Shown: positions 44,927 through 53,590 of the stretch, piece after piece | How the letters are laid out: every line of letters starts with the position of its first letter | Position numbering within the stretch: position 1 is the first letter of the stretch | From: Lacimicrobium alkaliphilum | Lineage (GTDB): Bacteria > Pseudomonadota > Gammaproteobacteria > Enterobacterales > Alteromonadaceae | Assembly: GCF_002591895.1 (NCBI RefSeq) | Contig: NZ_NISX01000004.1 | Coordinates: 183,203-247,202 of the forward strand | DNA length: 64,000 nt | Direction of reading: 5' to 3' | Translations under genes and position numbers: made by a program | Notes under the pieces: generated by a model | Databases searched by the model: none | Seen by the model: the letters and a program-made list of their open reading frames with translations, nothing else | What the model was told of the DNA's origin: nothing

Positions 44927-45865
44927 TTGACGTCAGTATCTCTACCTCATCTTCCGGCTCGCCTGGATCACTGGTTATCCCGTTTGAACCAGTTTTTTTT
45001 TCCTGCACAGGAAACTGTGGATGATCACAGCCGCACCGTTTATGTTTTTAAGCCCTTCCCTGCGCAGCTCAAAGCCAGGGAAATAAAACAGTGGGTTGAA
45101 CTACAACAACAGGCACTGTCACCTTTTGAACAGGGTGACAGATATTCCTACCAGAGCCGGTTTGGCCTGCATCTGTGGTTCAGTCAGTCTGTGCTTGACG
45201 GCGTTCCTGAGTGTGCACTACAACATGCTATGCCTGACGGTGAGCACTTCGTGCAAGGCAAAAACTTCCGCTATCGACAGCAATGGCAACATGGTTTGAT
45301 GCAAAGTTGCGTGCTTTTGTCTGCAAGTAGCGGCGAAGCAAATCATTTCAGGTCTCTGAATATCAGCAGCGCTAAACCCTGGGCAATGCAGCGCAAGCTG
45401 GATATGTGGTTGCGTAGCGCCAACAGCTGGCTGATATTCTGCGGATTTTTACTGTTTTGTGGGCTGCTGTGGTCTGCCGCCGGGTATGTTACCCTCAGTG
45501 CCCAACAGGCAAGGGCTGAGCAACAGGCAGAGCAACTGACAGATAGTCTGGGCAGTAAATTGAATCAGCAAGCCGCGGTAAGAGCCGGGCAACAACACTT
45601 GAGCTGGTTGCAAAACTGGCGGCGAGAGTATGGCGTATTACCAGAAAGCGTTGCCACTATCGCTGCAGCCATCAATGAACAGGGTGAGTGGACAGCAAAA
45701 CAGATACGCTGGCAAAACCGCACAATTGAAGTGGAATTCAGTTCGGCGCAGGTAGATATTGCTGCCCTGGTAAGTGCCCTTGAACGCACTGGTCTGCTCA
45801 ATGACGTTAATATTCGCCCTCAGACAGGTGGTAATGCATGGATTGTAGAGGCGACGTTTCCGTGA
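44927..45865 (+). CDS. GspL/PilN-like assembly platform protein
   Basis: A 312-residue bitopic protein. Residues 1-160 would be cytoplasmic, without an obvious full actin-like fold as in canonical GspL (usually about 400 residues). One helix (SWLIFCGFLLFCGLLWSAAGY, about 167-187) crosses the membrane. A coiled coil (QQARAEQQAEQLTDSLGSK) and a ferredoxin-like periplasmic end follow (VEFSSAQVDIAALVSALE). The position before M-, C- and D-like genes supports the GspL role. Start is TTG at 44927. A PilN origin is possible. Confidence 0.62.
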   Translation: MTSVSLPHLPARLDHWLSRLNQFFFPAQETVDDHSRTVYVFKPFPAQLKAREIKQWVELQQQALSPFEQGDRYSYQSRFGLHLWFSQSVLDGVPECALQHAMPDGEHFVQGKNFRYRQQWQHGLMQSCVLLSASSGEANHFRSLNISSAKPWAMQRKLDMWLRSANSWLIFCGFLLFCGLLWSAAGYVTLSAQQARAEQQAEQLTDSLGSKLNQQAAVRAGQQHLSWLQNWRREYGVLPESVATIAAAINEQGEWTAKQIRWQNRTIEVEFSSAQVDIAALVSALERTGLLNDVNIRPQTGGNAWIVEATFP

Positions 45866-46452
45866 TTTTTGAAAATAGCGTGAAATCTCTGGCTAACAGC
45901 CAGATGATGCAGGAATATCGCAGCAATAAACGGCTGCAATGGATGGTGGTGGGCATTGCTGCGATTCTGGTTGTCTCTCTACTTAAAACGCTGGCGGACA
46001 ATCGCTCTGAACAGCAAGCAGAGCTTAAAACCCAACTGGCATTGGTTGCCAGATTACAGGCCGCCGCAGACAGCCCAGTCGATGAGTCGCAGACAGACAC
46101 CCTGATGTCAATGCTCGACAAGGCGAAACAGAACATTCCTGAAGCCGACTCTAAAAGTGTTGCCGAAGCCAAAGCTCTGGCTGCTATTGAGCAAAGTGTT
46201 GGCCATTTAATTAGTCGTAAACGCCTTAATCTGGTAGGTGCTGAGGAACACACAGCCGGCACACAAACATATTGGTCAGTAAGGCTGAATCTCGCCGGGC
46301 AACTTAAAGGTTCAAAACTGGTAGAGTTTTTACAACATTTTGACAGCAGCAGTTCGGGTAGTCGTATTACCTCGATGCAATATGCGCCGAAAACATCAGA
46401 CACGATTAATGTGGTAGTAGACTTACTCTACAAGCGGGTGAACAATGAATAA
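45838..46452 (+). CDS. GspM/PilO-like assembly platform protein
   Basis: About 204 residues: a short cytoplasmic N-terminus, one helix (WMVVGIAAILVVSLLKTLA, about 43-61) and a coiled-coil periplasmic part with a C-terminal ferredoxin-like region. That is the GspM/PilO plan. ATG at 45838 lies within the preceding gene. A GTG at 45862 overlapping the stop TGA is an alternative start giving 196 residues. The overlap and order L-M-C-D support its role as a partner of the L-like protein. Assigned mostly by architecture and context. Confidence 0.6.
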   Translation: MDCRGDVSVIFENSVKSLANSQMMQEYRSNKRLQWMVVGIAAILVVSLLKTLADNRSEQQAELKTQLALVARLQAAADSPVDESQTDTLMSMLDKAKQNIPEADSKSVAEAKALAAIEQSVGHLISRKRLNLVGAEEHTAGTQTYWSVRLNLAGQLKGSKLVEFLQHFDSSSSGSRITSMQYAPKTSDTINVVVDLLYKRVNNE

Positions 46453-46918
46453 ACGTCTGGCACTATGCACCGGTATAATATTGATGCTAAGTGCATTGGG
46501 CGGAGCCCTGCTAAACCTGTATAGTTTGCCCGCATCAGAACGAACTGTTGAGATGACTTCGCTGGAAGAAATAGAGCGTCTGAACAACGATTGGCAGAAG
46601 GTGTTGTCACAATTACCACAATTTGCGCCATCCGAAACATCGGAGTCTACTGAAGTAAGCGTAGAGTCTCAGCCTGAAATCAGTGACAGTTTATTGGTGG
46701 CCATTATTGCCGATAGACCCAGGTCAGCGTTGATTATCGTCACTGAGCAGAATGCCGGGCAACCCATGCAATTGGCAGAGGGTGACAGTTGGCTGGAGCC
46801 GTGGAAAATTGAAACGATCAATACTGACTTTATTGTCTGGCGGAACAGCCAGACAGAAGAACAATATACTCAGACACTGTTTCCGCAGGGAAACGGGTCA
46901 GACAAAGTACAAGAATAG
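46445..46918 (+). CDS. GspC-like inner-membrane connector, without PDZ domain
   Basis: A 157-residue protein with an N-terminal membrane helix (LALCTGIILMLSALGGALL) and a disordered acidic stretch rich in Ser/Glu. A compact C-terminal domain (LLVAIIADRPRSALIIVTEQ, then GDSWLEPWKIETINTDFIVW) resembles the HR domain of GspC, which contacts the N0 domain of the secretin. No C-terminal PDZ or coiled-coil domain is present. It overlaps the M-like gene by eight bases and its stop overlaps a GTG ahead of the secretin gene. Confidence 0.68.
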   Translation: MNKRLALCTGIILMLSALGGALLNLYSLPASERTVEMTSLEEIERLNNDWQKVLSQLPQFAPSETSESTEVSVESQPEISDSLLVAIIADRPRSALIIVTEQNAGQPMQLAEGDSWLEPWKIETINTDFIVWRNSQTEEQYTQTLFPQGNGSDKVQE

Positions 46919-46935
46919 TGGAAGTTAATTTATCT

Positions 46936-49083
46936 ATGCCGAGCCAATATCTGAATACATCATCCCTTAGCAGAAAGCTTGTTATCGTAGCGCTGGTGGC
47001 AGCCGTAACCGGCTGTGCCAACCTCAAAGGACCGGCATACAGGCTGGCAAAACAAGACAATGAAGTTTTTTCAACCCCACTGCGCAAGCCAAAAGCATTG
47101 CAGGAGGATGAGTCTGTCATCGTTAAAGAACAAAAAGATGAATCTCCTTCTGGTATGGAAATACTGAATACACCAACACTCAGTGTTGAACAGGCGCAGG
47201 AACAGGCCACTGATGCGGTTATGCCGGTGCTTGAAGATAAGACTGTCAGTCGCCTGTCTTTTAATAATATGCCGGTAGGCGCTTTTATTAATGAAGCTTT
47301 CGGCAACCAGTTAGGGCTAAATTATATTGTTGAACCCAGTGTCAAAGAGACTCCTGATCTTATTACCATGCGCATTACCCGCCCCGTCAGTCAGAAAGAC
47401 TTTTATGCACTGGCCACGGAAACACTGAAGTCTTATGGTGTTACCACTTCACTGCAAGAAGAGGTACTGAAGTTCAGTTTTTCAGAAGATGCCGTTATTG
47501 GTGATACCCCAATGTTGATTAGTGGCCGCACATTGCCTGAAGTCCCATCAAGCAGCAGACCCATATTCCAGATTTATCCGCTTATGGCAGTCTCTCCATC
47601 TTTGGTGCGTGCCTGGCTGACTCAGATGTTTCCCGGAAAAGAGCTCGATATAAAAGAAGACCCAACCCGCAATGCGATGATTATTGTTGGCCCCCAAAGG
47701 TTAGTCGAACAAGCAATAGCCGCTACCCGTTTGCTGGACAAGCCGTCCATGGATGGCATGTACAGCCGTATAATTCGCCCGAATCTCAGCACTCCCAGCG
47801 GCCTGGCAGATAATCTTGAACAAGTGCTGAAAACTCAGGGTTATTCAGTACGGCAGGGTGACGGTAATGGCGCCATTCGCTTGTTGCCGCTGGATTCTGT
47901 TGGACAACTGGTAGTCTTTGCCAAATCCAATGTGGTGCTTGAGCATATTATCAAGTGGGCAGAAAGCCTTGAACGCGAGCGGCACAGCACTGTGGAAAAT
48001 GGGCTGTTCAGCTACCAGGTACAAAGTACTCAGGCTAATCATATTGTGCAGGTGCTGAATAGTCTGGGTGTGGCAAACTATTCCGGCGGCACTTCTTCAG
48101 AATCAGAACGTGATGAGGGCAATTCAGGCTCCCAGCGCATGTCATCGCAAAGGACACCAACAAATAACGAAAATGCCAAAGGCCGCTATGCTGTTGATGA
48201 ACAATTAAATACCATTTTATACAGCGGCAGTGGCAAAGACTGGCTACAGGTATTACCGGTAATTAAAACGCTGGATAAGCCAGCCCCCTCGGTAATGGTA
48301 GAGATTATTTTAGCCGAGGTGCAGTTAAATGATAGCGAGAATACCGGCGTAGAGTGGCTGGCTAATTCTACTTTGGGTCGCTTTGACCTAGGGTTCGGTA
48401 CTCTGGGAGGGCTGGGCCTCGGCGGCAATGGTTTTAGCCTGAACCTGGACAGTGCTGGCCAGACTCGCGCAGTATTGAATGCCTTCTATAAAAATGAAAA
48501 GGCCAATATCCGCTCGCGACCAAGAATAATGGTCAAAAGTGGTGGCGAGGCCTCTATAGATGTAGGTAATGAAGTACCTATTATTACCTCTAACAGACAA
48601 TCTTCTACTGATTCCGACGCCCCTATTGTGCAGAATATCAGTTATCGTAAAACCGGTGTCATTCTGGATATCAAGCCAACAGTACATGCCTCAGGTTTTG
48701 TGGATATTGAGATTAATCAGGAGCTGAGTGAGGCGGCTTCAAACTCATCGAGCGGCATTGACTCACCCACCATATTAAACCGCAAACTGAGTACCACTGT
48801 TACCTTAAGAGATGGTGGCTCTGTACTGATTGGCGGGCTGATCTCCTCAACAACCAGTAAAAATCAACAGGGCGTGCCATTACTAGGCAAAATGCCTCTG
48901 TTAGGTAAATTATTCAGTACCGATAATGATGAGCAAAATCGCACCGAGTTAATGATTATGATTATTCCCTATGTGCTGAATTCTCCTGATGAGGCAGAGA
49001 AGCTTACCGACGAGCTGCAACGAGCCAGAATGGAGGCGCTTTCAGCCGATATGATTCCACCGGCCAGCAGTCTTGAAAATTGA
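46936..49083 (+). CDS. gspD: type II secretion outer-membrane secretin
   Basis: About 715 residues from ATG 46936 (GTG at 46918 is an alternative). The lipoprotein-type signal ends AAVTGC, so it may reach the outer membrane by its own lipid anchor without a separate pilotin. N0 (about 110-180, RLSFNNMPVGAFINEAFGNQ) and two or three N1-type domains (MFPGKELDIKEDPTRNAMII) follow. The secretin core includes VEIILAEVQLND, EVPIITSNRQS, GVILDIKPTVH and GGSVLIGGLISS. A Ser-rich linker lies at about 385-420. It forms the outer-membrane pore of the system. Confidence 0.94.
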   Translation: MPSQYLNTSSLSRKLVIVALVAAVTGCANLKGPAYRLAKQDNEVFSTPLRKPKALQEDESVIVKEQKDESPSGMEILNTPTLSVEQAQEQATDAVMPVLEDKTVSRLSFNNMPVGAFINEAFGNQLGLNYIVEPSVKETPDLITMRITRPVSQKDFYALATETLKSYGVTTSLQEEVLKFSFSEDAVIGDTPMLISGRTLPEVPSSSRPIFQIYPLMAVSPSLVRAWLTQMFPGKELDIKEDPTRNAMIIVGPQRLVEQAIAATRLLDKPSMDGMYSRIIRPNLSTPSGLADNLEQVLKTQGYSVRQGDGNGAIRLLPLDSVGQLVVFAKSNVVLEHIIKWAESLERERHSTVENGLFSYQVQSTQANHIVQVLNSLGVANYSGGTSSESERDEGNSGSQRMSSQRTPTNNENAKGRYAVDEQLNTILYSGSGKDWLQVLPVIKTLDKPAPSVMVEIILAEVQLNDSENTGVEWLANSTLGRFDLGFGTLGGLGLGGNGFSLNLDSAGQTRAVLNAFYKNEKANIRSRPRIMVKSGGEASIDVGNEVPIITSNRQSSTDSDAPIVQNISYRKTGVILDIKPTVHASGFVDIEINQELSEAASNSSSGIDSPTILNRKLSTTVTLRDGGSVLIGGLISSTTSKNQQGVPLLGKMPLLGKLFSTDNDEQNRTELMIMIIPYVLNSPDEAEKLTDELQRARMEALSADMIPPASSLEN

Positions 49084-49345
49084 TTGAGCGCCCTTATAGT
49101 AGGTCGGAATTTATTCCGACAATGCCGAGGTCATCTGATAGTCCGTCGGATTGAAATCCGACCTACAGACAACGCATGCCGGTAGGTCAGAATTTATTCC
49201 GACAATGCTGAGGTCATCTGATAGTCCGTCGGGTTGAAATCCGACAATGCTGAGAACGTCTGATGATTGTCGGGCTGGCGGACGATATGCGTCCCTGCAA
49301 CGTCCGCATACCGTCCATCCATGGACATAAAGTCCGACCTACTTT
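49084..49345. repeat. cluster of REP/BIME palindromes after the secretin gene
   Basis: GTAGGTCGGAATTTATTCCGAC at 49099-49120 is paired with GTCGGATTGAAATCCGACCTAC at 49145-49166. A second pair lies at 49182-49203 and 49228-49245 with nearly the same spacer (AATGCTGAGGTCATCTGATA). The tail CGTCCATCCATGGACATAAAGTCCGACC closes the block. Located between two plus-strand genes, it may limit downstream expression or stabilise the secretin mRNA. Confidence 0.88.
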
Positions 49346-49368
49346 TTTAGCGTGAGGAACTCTGAACA

Positions 49369-49818
49369 ATGAAAAAATCTCCTATGTTTGCACTGGTTGT
49401 TGGCCTGGGGCTGAGCGTTTTAGCCAGTGCGGATAATTCTTCTGCGATTCCAGAAGTAACGGGTTTCGATTGTGCCGATGCAATACAGAATGTTATTCCG
49501 TTATTAGGCCGTGGTGAGGATGCCGCCAGCTTTGTTGCTATAGATGTAGAGACAGAATTAAAACGTCAGCATAAAAGTTCAGAGCTTCAGTCGATAAGCT
49601 GTACAGCTGAGCCTGAGATTAAAGCCGCCACCCTTAACGATGAAAACAGCGGTGAGGCCGTATTGTCACGATTGTCTGTTACCTTTCCGCTGGAAGTCAG
49701 TGTTTCTGCCGGAAAACAGACTATGGATATGGTAGTGGACCATCAATATCTGGCTGAGAATCTGGAAACCACCGACCAGCGTAAGGTCACTCAGAAATTT
49801 ATTGTTAAAAGCCAATAG
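49369..49818 (+). CDS. small secreted protein, unknown
   Basis: A 149-residue protein with a signal peptide (MKKSPMFALVVGLGLSVLASA, cleavage about residue 21). The acidic mature domain contains two Cys (FDCADAI and ISCTAE) that could form a disulfide. GAGGAA seven bases upstream of the ATG is a good ribosome-binding site. I do not recognise a family. It lies downstream of the secretin gene in the same orientation but separated from it by a REP block, so it may be a periplasmic or secreted accessory of the T2SS-like system or unrelated. Confidence 0.65.
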   Translation: MKKSPMFALVVGLGLSVLASADNSSAIPEVTGFDCADAIQNVIPLLGRGEDAASFVAIDVETELKRQHKSSELQSISCTAEPEIKAATLNDENSGEAVLSRLSVTFPLEVSVSAGKQTMDMVVDHQYLAENLETTDQRKVTQKFIVKSQ

Positions 49819-50103
49819 AGCTGTCGGTGGACTTTAGTCCGATGTGCTGAGAACGTCTGATGAATGTCGGACTAAAGTCCGACCTACGGCCAACGCATAC
49901 CGGTAGGTCGGAATTTATTCCGACAATGCTCAGATCGCCTGATAGTCCGTCGGATTGAAATCCAACCTACAAATATGAACATAAAGTCCGGCCTACTGCA
50001 CCTGACAAAAGCGTAGGTCGGACTTTAGCCCGACAGATGTTTGGATGCCCACCTTTGTTGAATTGAGATCATCGGAAGGATTTTTGTCGGAATAAATTCC
50101 GAT
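49819..50103. repeat. REP/BIME cluster between convergent genes
   Basis: Several REP palindromes: GTCGGTGGACTTTAGTCCGA (imperfect), GTCGGACTAAAGTCCGACCTAC near 49866-49887, GTAGGTCGGAATTTATTCCGAC near 49902-49923, GTCGGATTGAAATCCAACCTAC near 49948-49969, GTAGGTCGGACTTTAGCCCGAC near 50012-50033, and GTCGGAATAAATTCCGATCTAC near 50087. They sit between the convergent secreted-protein and rmlB genes, a usual REP position, and may act in termination or mRNA protection. Confidence 0.87.
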
Positions 50104-51180
50104 CTACAATAGTGGCCGCCACCAGTTCTCATTGTTAAGGTACCAATGCAGGGTCTTTTTTATTCCTGATTCAAAGGATTCGGCCGGTTGGTAGCCAAGC
50201 TCCGCGTTAGTCTTGGTGGCGTCGATGGCATAACGGCGATCATGGCCTGGTCTGTCATCGACAAAGGTAATCAGCGAGGCGCTGTTTTGTTGCATGGCGG
50301 ATTGGGCTGAGGAAAAACGCTCCGCCAGAGAGCTATCTTCGGCAAAGGCTTTGTCCACCAGGCTGCAAACCAGCTTAACAATATCAATATTGGCCCATTC
50401 ATTGTGGCCACCAATATTATAGTTTTCCCCTACCTGGCCTTTTTGCAGCACCAGTTCAATACCACGAGCATGATCTTCTACATATAACCAGTCACGAATT
50501 TGCTGCCCATCACCATAAACAGGCAACGGGTTGTTCTGTAGGATATTGGTAATGATCAGCGGAATAAGCTTCTCAGGGAAGTGATATGGGCCGTAATTGT
50601 TCGAGCAGTTACTGGTGGTAACCTGTAGTCCATAGGTATGGTGGTAAGCCCTGACAAGATGGTCACTGGCAGCCTTACTGGCTGAATAAGGCGAATTAGG
50701 AGCATAAGCCGTTTCTTCTGTGAAAGCCGGATCTTCGGCTGACAGCGTACCGTAAACTTCGTCAGTGCTGACATGATGAAAGCGGTGTGATTTCGGTGAT
50801 TGGCCATTGGCTTTGGGTTCATCAATCCACTTCTTCTTGGCGGCCTTAAGCAGACTGTAGGTACCGATAATATTCGTTTCTATAAACGCATCCGGGCCGG
50901 TAATGGAACGATCCACATGAGATTCGGCCGCAAAATGCACCAGAGTATCAATCTGGTGCTGTTCAATCAGTTCCTCCACCAGGTTGGTGTCGCAGATGTC
51001 CCCTTTGATAAAGGTGAATGCCGGATGCTGTGCAACCGTATTCAGGCTGGCCTGATTACCGGCATAGGTCAGCGCATCCAATACCACCACTTTATCGTCC
51101 GGGTGCTTTGCCAGCCAGTAATGCACAAAGTTGGCTCCGATAAAACCGGCACCGCCGGTGACTAACAGATTCTTGTTCAT
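50104..51180 (-). CDS. rmlB: dTDP-glucose 4,6-dehydratase
   Basis: A 358-residue SDR enzyme converting dTDP-glucose to dTDP-4-keto-6-deoxyglucose, step 2 of dTDP-L-rhamnose synthesis in the cytoplasm. The NAD motif is TGGAGFIGANFV (residues 8-19). FAAESHVDRSI, STDEVYG (about 130) and the catalytic YxxxK in YSASKAASDH identify RmlB, as do SNNYGPYHFPEKLIP and RDWLYVEDHARG. The length matches the family. Last gene of the rmlA-C-D-B run downstream of the capsule exporter. Its stop adjoins a REP element. Confidence 0.95.
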   Translation of the reverse strand: MNKNLLVTGGAGFIGANFVHYWLAKHPDDKVVVLDALTYAGNQASLNTVAQHPAFTFIKGDICDTNLVEELIEQHQIDTLVHFAAESHVDRSITGPDAFIETNIIGTYSLLKAAKKKWIDEPKANGQSPKSHRFHHVSTDEVYGTLSAEDPAFTEETAYAPNSPYSASKAASDHLVRAYHHTYGLQVTTSNCSNNYGPYHFPEKLIPLIITNILQNNPLPVYGDGQQIRDWLYVEDHARGIELVLQKGQVGENYNIGGHNEWANIDIVKLVCSLVDKAFAEDSSLAERFSSAQSAMQQNSASLITFVDDRPGHDRRYAIDATKTNAELGYQPAESFESGIKKTLHWYLNNENWWRPLL

Positions 51181-51209
51181 CAGCTAATTTCTTCTCTATA
51201 TGTAACGGA

Positions 51210-52100
51210 CTACTTGCTTTTCTGATCGGCCTTCAATTGTGCCAATACTGGTACTAAAGCATGTCGCCAGTGTTCTGATTTTAACCCTTCAAACGCTGCT
51301 GACAGGGTGCTTTTATCCAGCACGCTATAATGGGGCCGTTTTGCCGGCGTTGGATAAGCAGTGGTCGGTATGGGGTTAATGGGAATAGACTCCTTCAACA
51401 GGCCCATTTGTAAGCCCAGATCCTGAATCGCTATGGCAAAATCATACCAGCTGGCGACTCCGGCATCGGTGTAATGATGAATCCCTGTGACCGTTTCTTT
51501 TGCAGCCATCAGACAACAAGCCGTCAGTCCAGATGCTGAAGTGGGGGTTCCAATCTGATCATCAATAACGTTCAGCTCAGGCTTTTCTTGCATCAGCCTG
51601 AGCATGGTTTTAACAAAGTTATTTCCGTGACGGGAGTACACCCAACTGGTGCGTATTATGCAGCTGCTCTGAGCACAGTGATCGAGCACCGCACTCTCTC
51701 CTGCCGCCTTACTGGCACCATACACCCCCTGAGGGTCGTGTGGATCATCAACCTTGTAGGGAGAGCCTTTATTACCGGCAAATACGTAGTCAGTTGACAC
51801 GTGCACCAGGTGGCAGTTCTCAGCCAGAGCATAGCGCGCCAGATTTTCCACGCTTTGTTGATTGAGCTGATAGGCCTGTTCAGGCTCTTTCTCCGCCAGG
51901 TCCACAGCCGTATAAGCTGCGGCATTGATGATGGCAGTCGGTGCAAAGCGCCTCAACACATCAGCCAATGCAGCATAGTCCGTCAGATCAATTTGTTCCC
52001 GACCCAAAAACGCCACAACAGAGGGTTCAGCAAGATTCGCAATCTCTTTCGCCAGTTGACCATTGCGGCCGATTACCACAATTCTATCGTTCATACTCAT
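51210..52100 (-). CDS. rmlD: dTDP-4-dehydrorhamnose reductase
   Basis: A 296-residue SDR enzyme, the last step of dTDP-L-rhamnose synthesis (NAD(P)H-dependent reduction of the 4-keto group). Motifs: GRNGQLAKEI near the N-terminus, INAAAYTAVDLAE, HVSTDYVFAG and the YxxxK of YGASKAAGE. The ATG at 52100 shares its A with the rmlC stop (TGATG); a second ATG follows two codons later. It sits between rmlC and rmlB, as is common. Confidence 0.94.
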   Translation of the reverse strand: MSMNDRIVVIGRNGQLAKEIANLAEPSVVAFLGREQIDLTDYAALADVLRRFAPTAIINAAAYTAVDLAEKEPEQAYQLNQQSVENLARYALAENCHLVHVSTDYVFAGNKGSPYKVDDPHDPQGVYGASKAAGESAVLDHCAQSSCIIRTSWVYSRHGNNFVKTMLRLMQEKPELNVIDDQIGTPTSASGLTACCLMAAKETVTGIHHYTDAGVASWYDFAIAIQDLGLQMGLLKESIPINPIPTTAYPTPAKRPHYSVLDKSTLSAAFEGLKSEHWRHALVPVLAQLKADQKSK

Positions 52101-52645
52101 CAGAATGTCGGCGCATCGTTAAAAGCCAGACCCTTGTCATCCTTTTCTGACAATGACGGCGGTTGCCCATCAATCAGTGGCCAGTCAATATTCAGCTCTG
52201 GGTCATCATAACGAATACTGACTTCTGCCTGAGGGTGATAGTAATCGGTGCATTTATAAACAAATTCGGCTGTTGGTGACATGACGTAAAATCCATGAGC
52301 AAAACCTGCCGGAACCCACATCTGACGATGATTTTCTGCAGAGAGAACCGCACCAAACCATTGACCAAAGGTTGGGGATGATTTGCGCATATCCACAGCC
52401 ACATCGTAGACCTCACCCTGAACGACACGCACTAGTTTGCCCTGTGTCTTTTCAACCTGATAATGCAGGCCACGTAAAATTCCCTGCCTTGATTTACTGT
52501 GATTGTCCTGTACAAAATGCACATCAGCGCAATGCGCCCGGAACCAGTCATCTCTGAACGTTTCGAGAAAAAAACCTCTTTCGTCACCGAATACTTTAGG
52601 CTGAATGAGATGAACGTCGGCAATCGTAGTTTCTAATACTTGCAT
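52100..52645 (-). CDS. rmlC: dTDP-4-dehydrorhamnose 3,5-epimerase
   Basis: A 181-residue cupin enzyme, step 3 of dTDP-L-rhamnose synthesis. GILRGLHYQ (about 58-66) carries the catalytic His, and GFAHGFYVMSPTAEFVYKCTDYY the Tyr and Asp of the active site. The N-terminal GDERGFFLETFR is also typical. It starts six bases after rmlA and ends overlapping rmlD. Length and motifs are normal. Confidence 0.95.
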   Translation of the reverse strand: MQVLETTIADVHLIQPKVFGDERGFFLETFRDDWFRAHCADVHFVQDNHSKSRQGILRGLHYQVEKTQGKLVRVVQGEVYDVAVDMRKSSPTFGQWFGAVLSAENHRQMWVPAGFAHGFYVMSPTAEFVYKCTDYYHPQAEVSIRYDDPELNIDWPLIDGQPPSLSEKDDKGLAFNDAPTF

Positions 52646-52651
52646 ATTCAG

Positions 52652-53536
52652 TTACTTCACCTTGTCGTGGAGGATTTGCATCAGATAGTCACCATAACCG
52701 CTTTTTACCAGAGGGCGAGCCAGTTGCTCCAGCTGAGACGCGCTGATATATCCCTTTCGATAAGCGATTTCTTCGGGACAGGCTATTTTCAGACCCTGGC
52801 GTTTTTCAATGGCAGCAATAAAGTTTGACGCATCGAGCAGACTATCTATCGTGCCGGTATCCAGCCACGCGGATCCCCGCCCCATCAATTCAACTCTGAG
52901 TTTCGATTGTTGTAAATAAAGCAGGTTCAGGTCTGTAATCTCCAGCTCGCCACGTTCAGATGGCTGAACCTGTTTGGCCATTTCCACCACATCATTATCA
53001 TAGAAATACAGCCCTGTTACCGCATAGCGCGACTTAGGTTTCGTGGGCTTTTCCTCTATAGAAAGTGCGTTCCAGTCATCGTCAAACTCAACAACGCCAT
53101 ATCGCTCAGGATCGTTGACATGATAGCCGAATACCGTTGCCCCATCAGATTGTACCGCTGCATTCATCAGCGCCACCTGAAGATCATGGCCATAATAAAT
53201 ATTGTCTCCCAACACCAGGGTACAGGGATCGTTCCCAATAAACTCTTCCCCGAGAATAAATGCCTGCGCCAGGCCATCCGGTGAGGGCTGAACAATATAA
53301 CTGAAATTCAGTCCCCAATGACTGCCATCCCCAAGCAATGCCTGGAACCTGGGTAGATCTTCCACTGTGGAAATAATCAATATGTCCCGGATACCGGCCA
53401 GCATCAGCGTGGAAACGGGGTAATAAATCATTGGCTTGTCATAAACCGGCATCAGTTGCTTACTGATCACCTGAGTCAATGGGTGGAGTCTGGTACCGGA
53501 ACCTCCGGCCAGGACAATACCTTTTCTATTACTCAT
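52652..53536 (-). CDS. rmlA: glucose-1-phosphate thymidylyltransferase
   Basis: A 294-residue nucleotidyltransferase making dTDP-glucose from dTTP and glucose-1-phosphate, step 1 of the rhamnose pathway. [16 protein letters not shown] (residues 5-20) is the nucleotide-binding signature. [27 protein letters not shown] and [16 protein letters not shown] follow in order. Family members are inhibited by dTDP-rhamnose. First gene of the rml run and 54 bases downstream of kpsE, so it is probably in the same long transcript. Confidence 0.95.
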   Translation of the reverse strand: MSNRKGIVLAGGSGTRLHPLTQVISKQLMPVYDKPMIYYPVSTLMLAGIRDILIISTVEDLPRFQALLGDGSHWGLNFSYIVQPSPDGLAQAFILGEEFIGNDPCTLVLGDNIYYGHDLQVALMNAAVQSDGATVFGYHVNDPERYGVVEFDDDWNALSIEEKPTKPKSRYAVTGLYFYDNDVVEMAKQVQPSERGELEITDLNLLYLQQSKLRVELMGRGSAWLDTGTIDSLLDASNFIAAIEKRQGLKIACPEEIAYRKGYISASQLEQLARPLVKSGYGDYLMQILHDKVK

Positions 53537-53590
53537 AACCTGCCTGCTTTACTGTCTGTGTCGTATGGAATACGCCGGATCCTGACCGGT

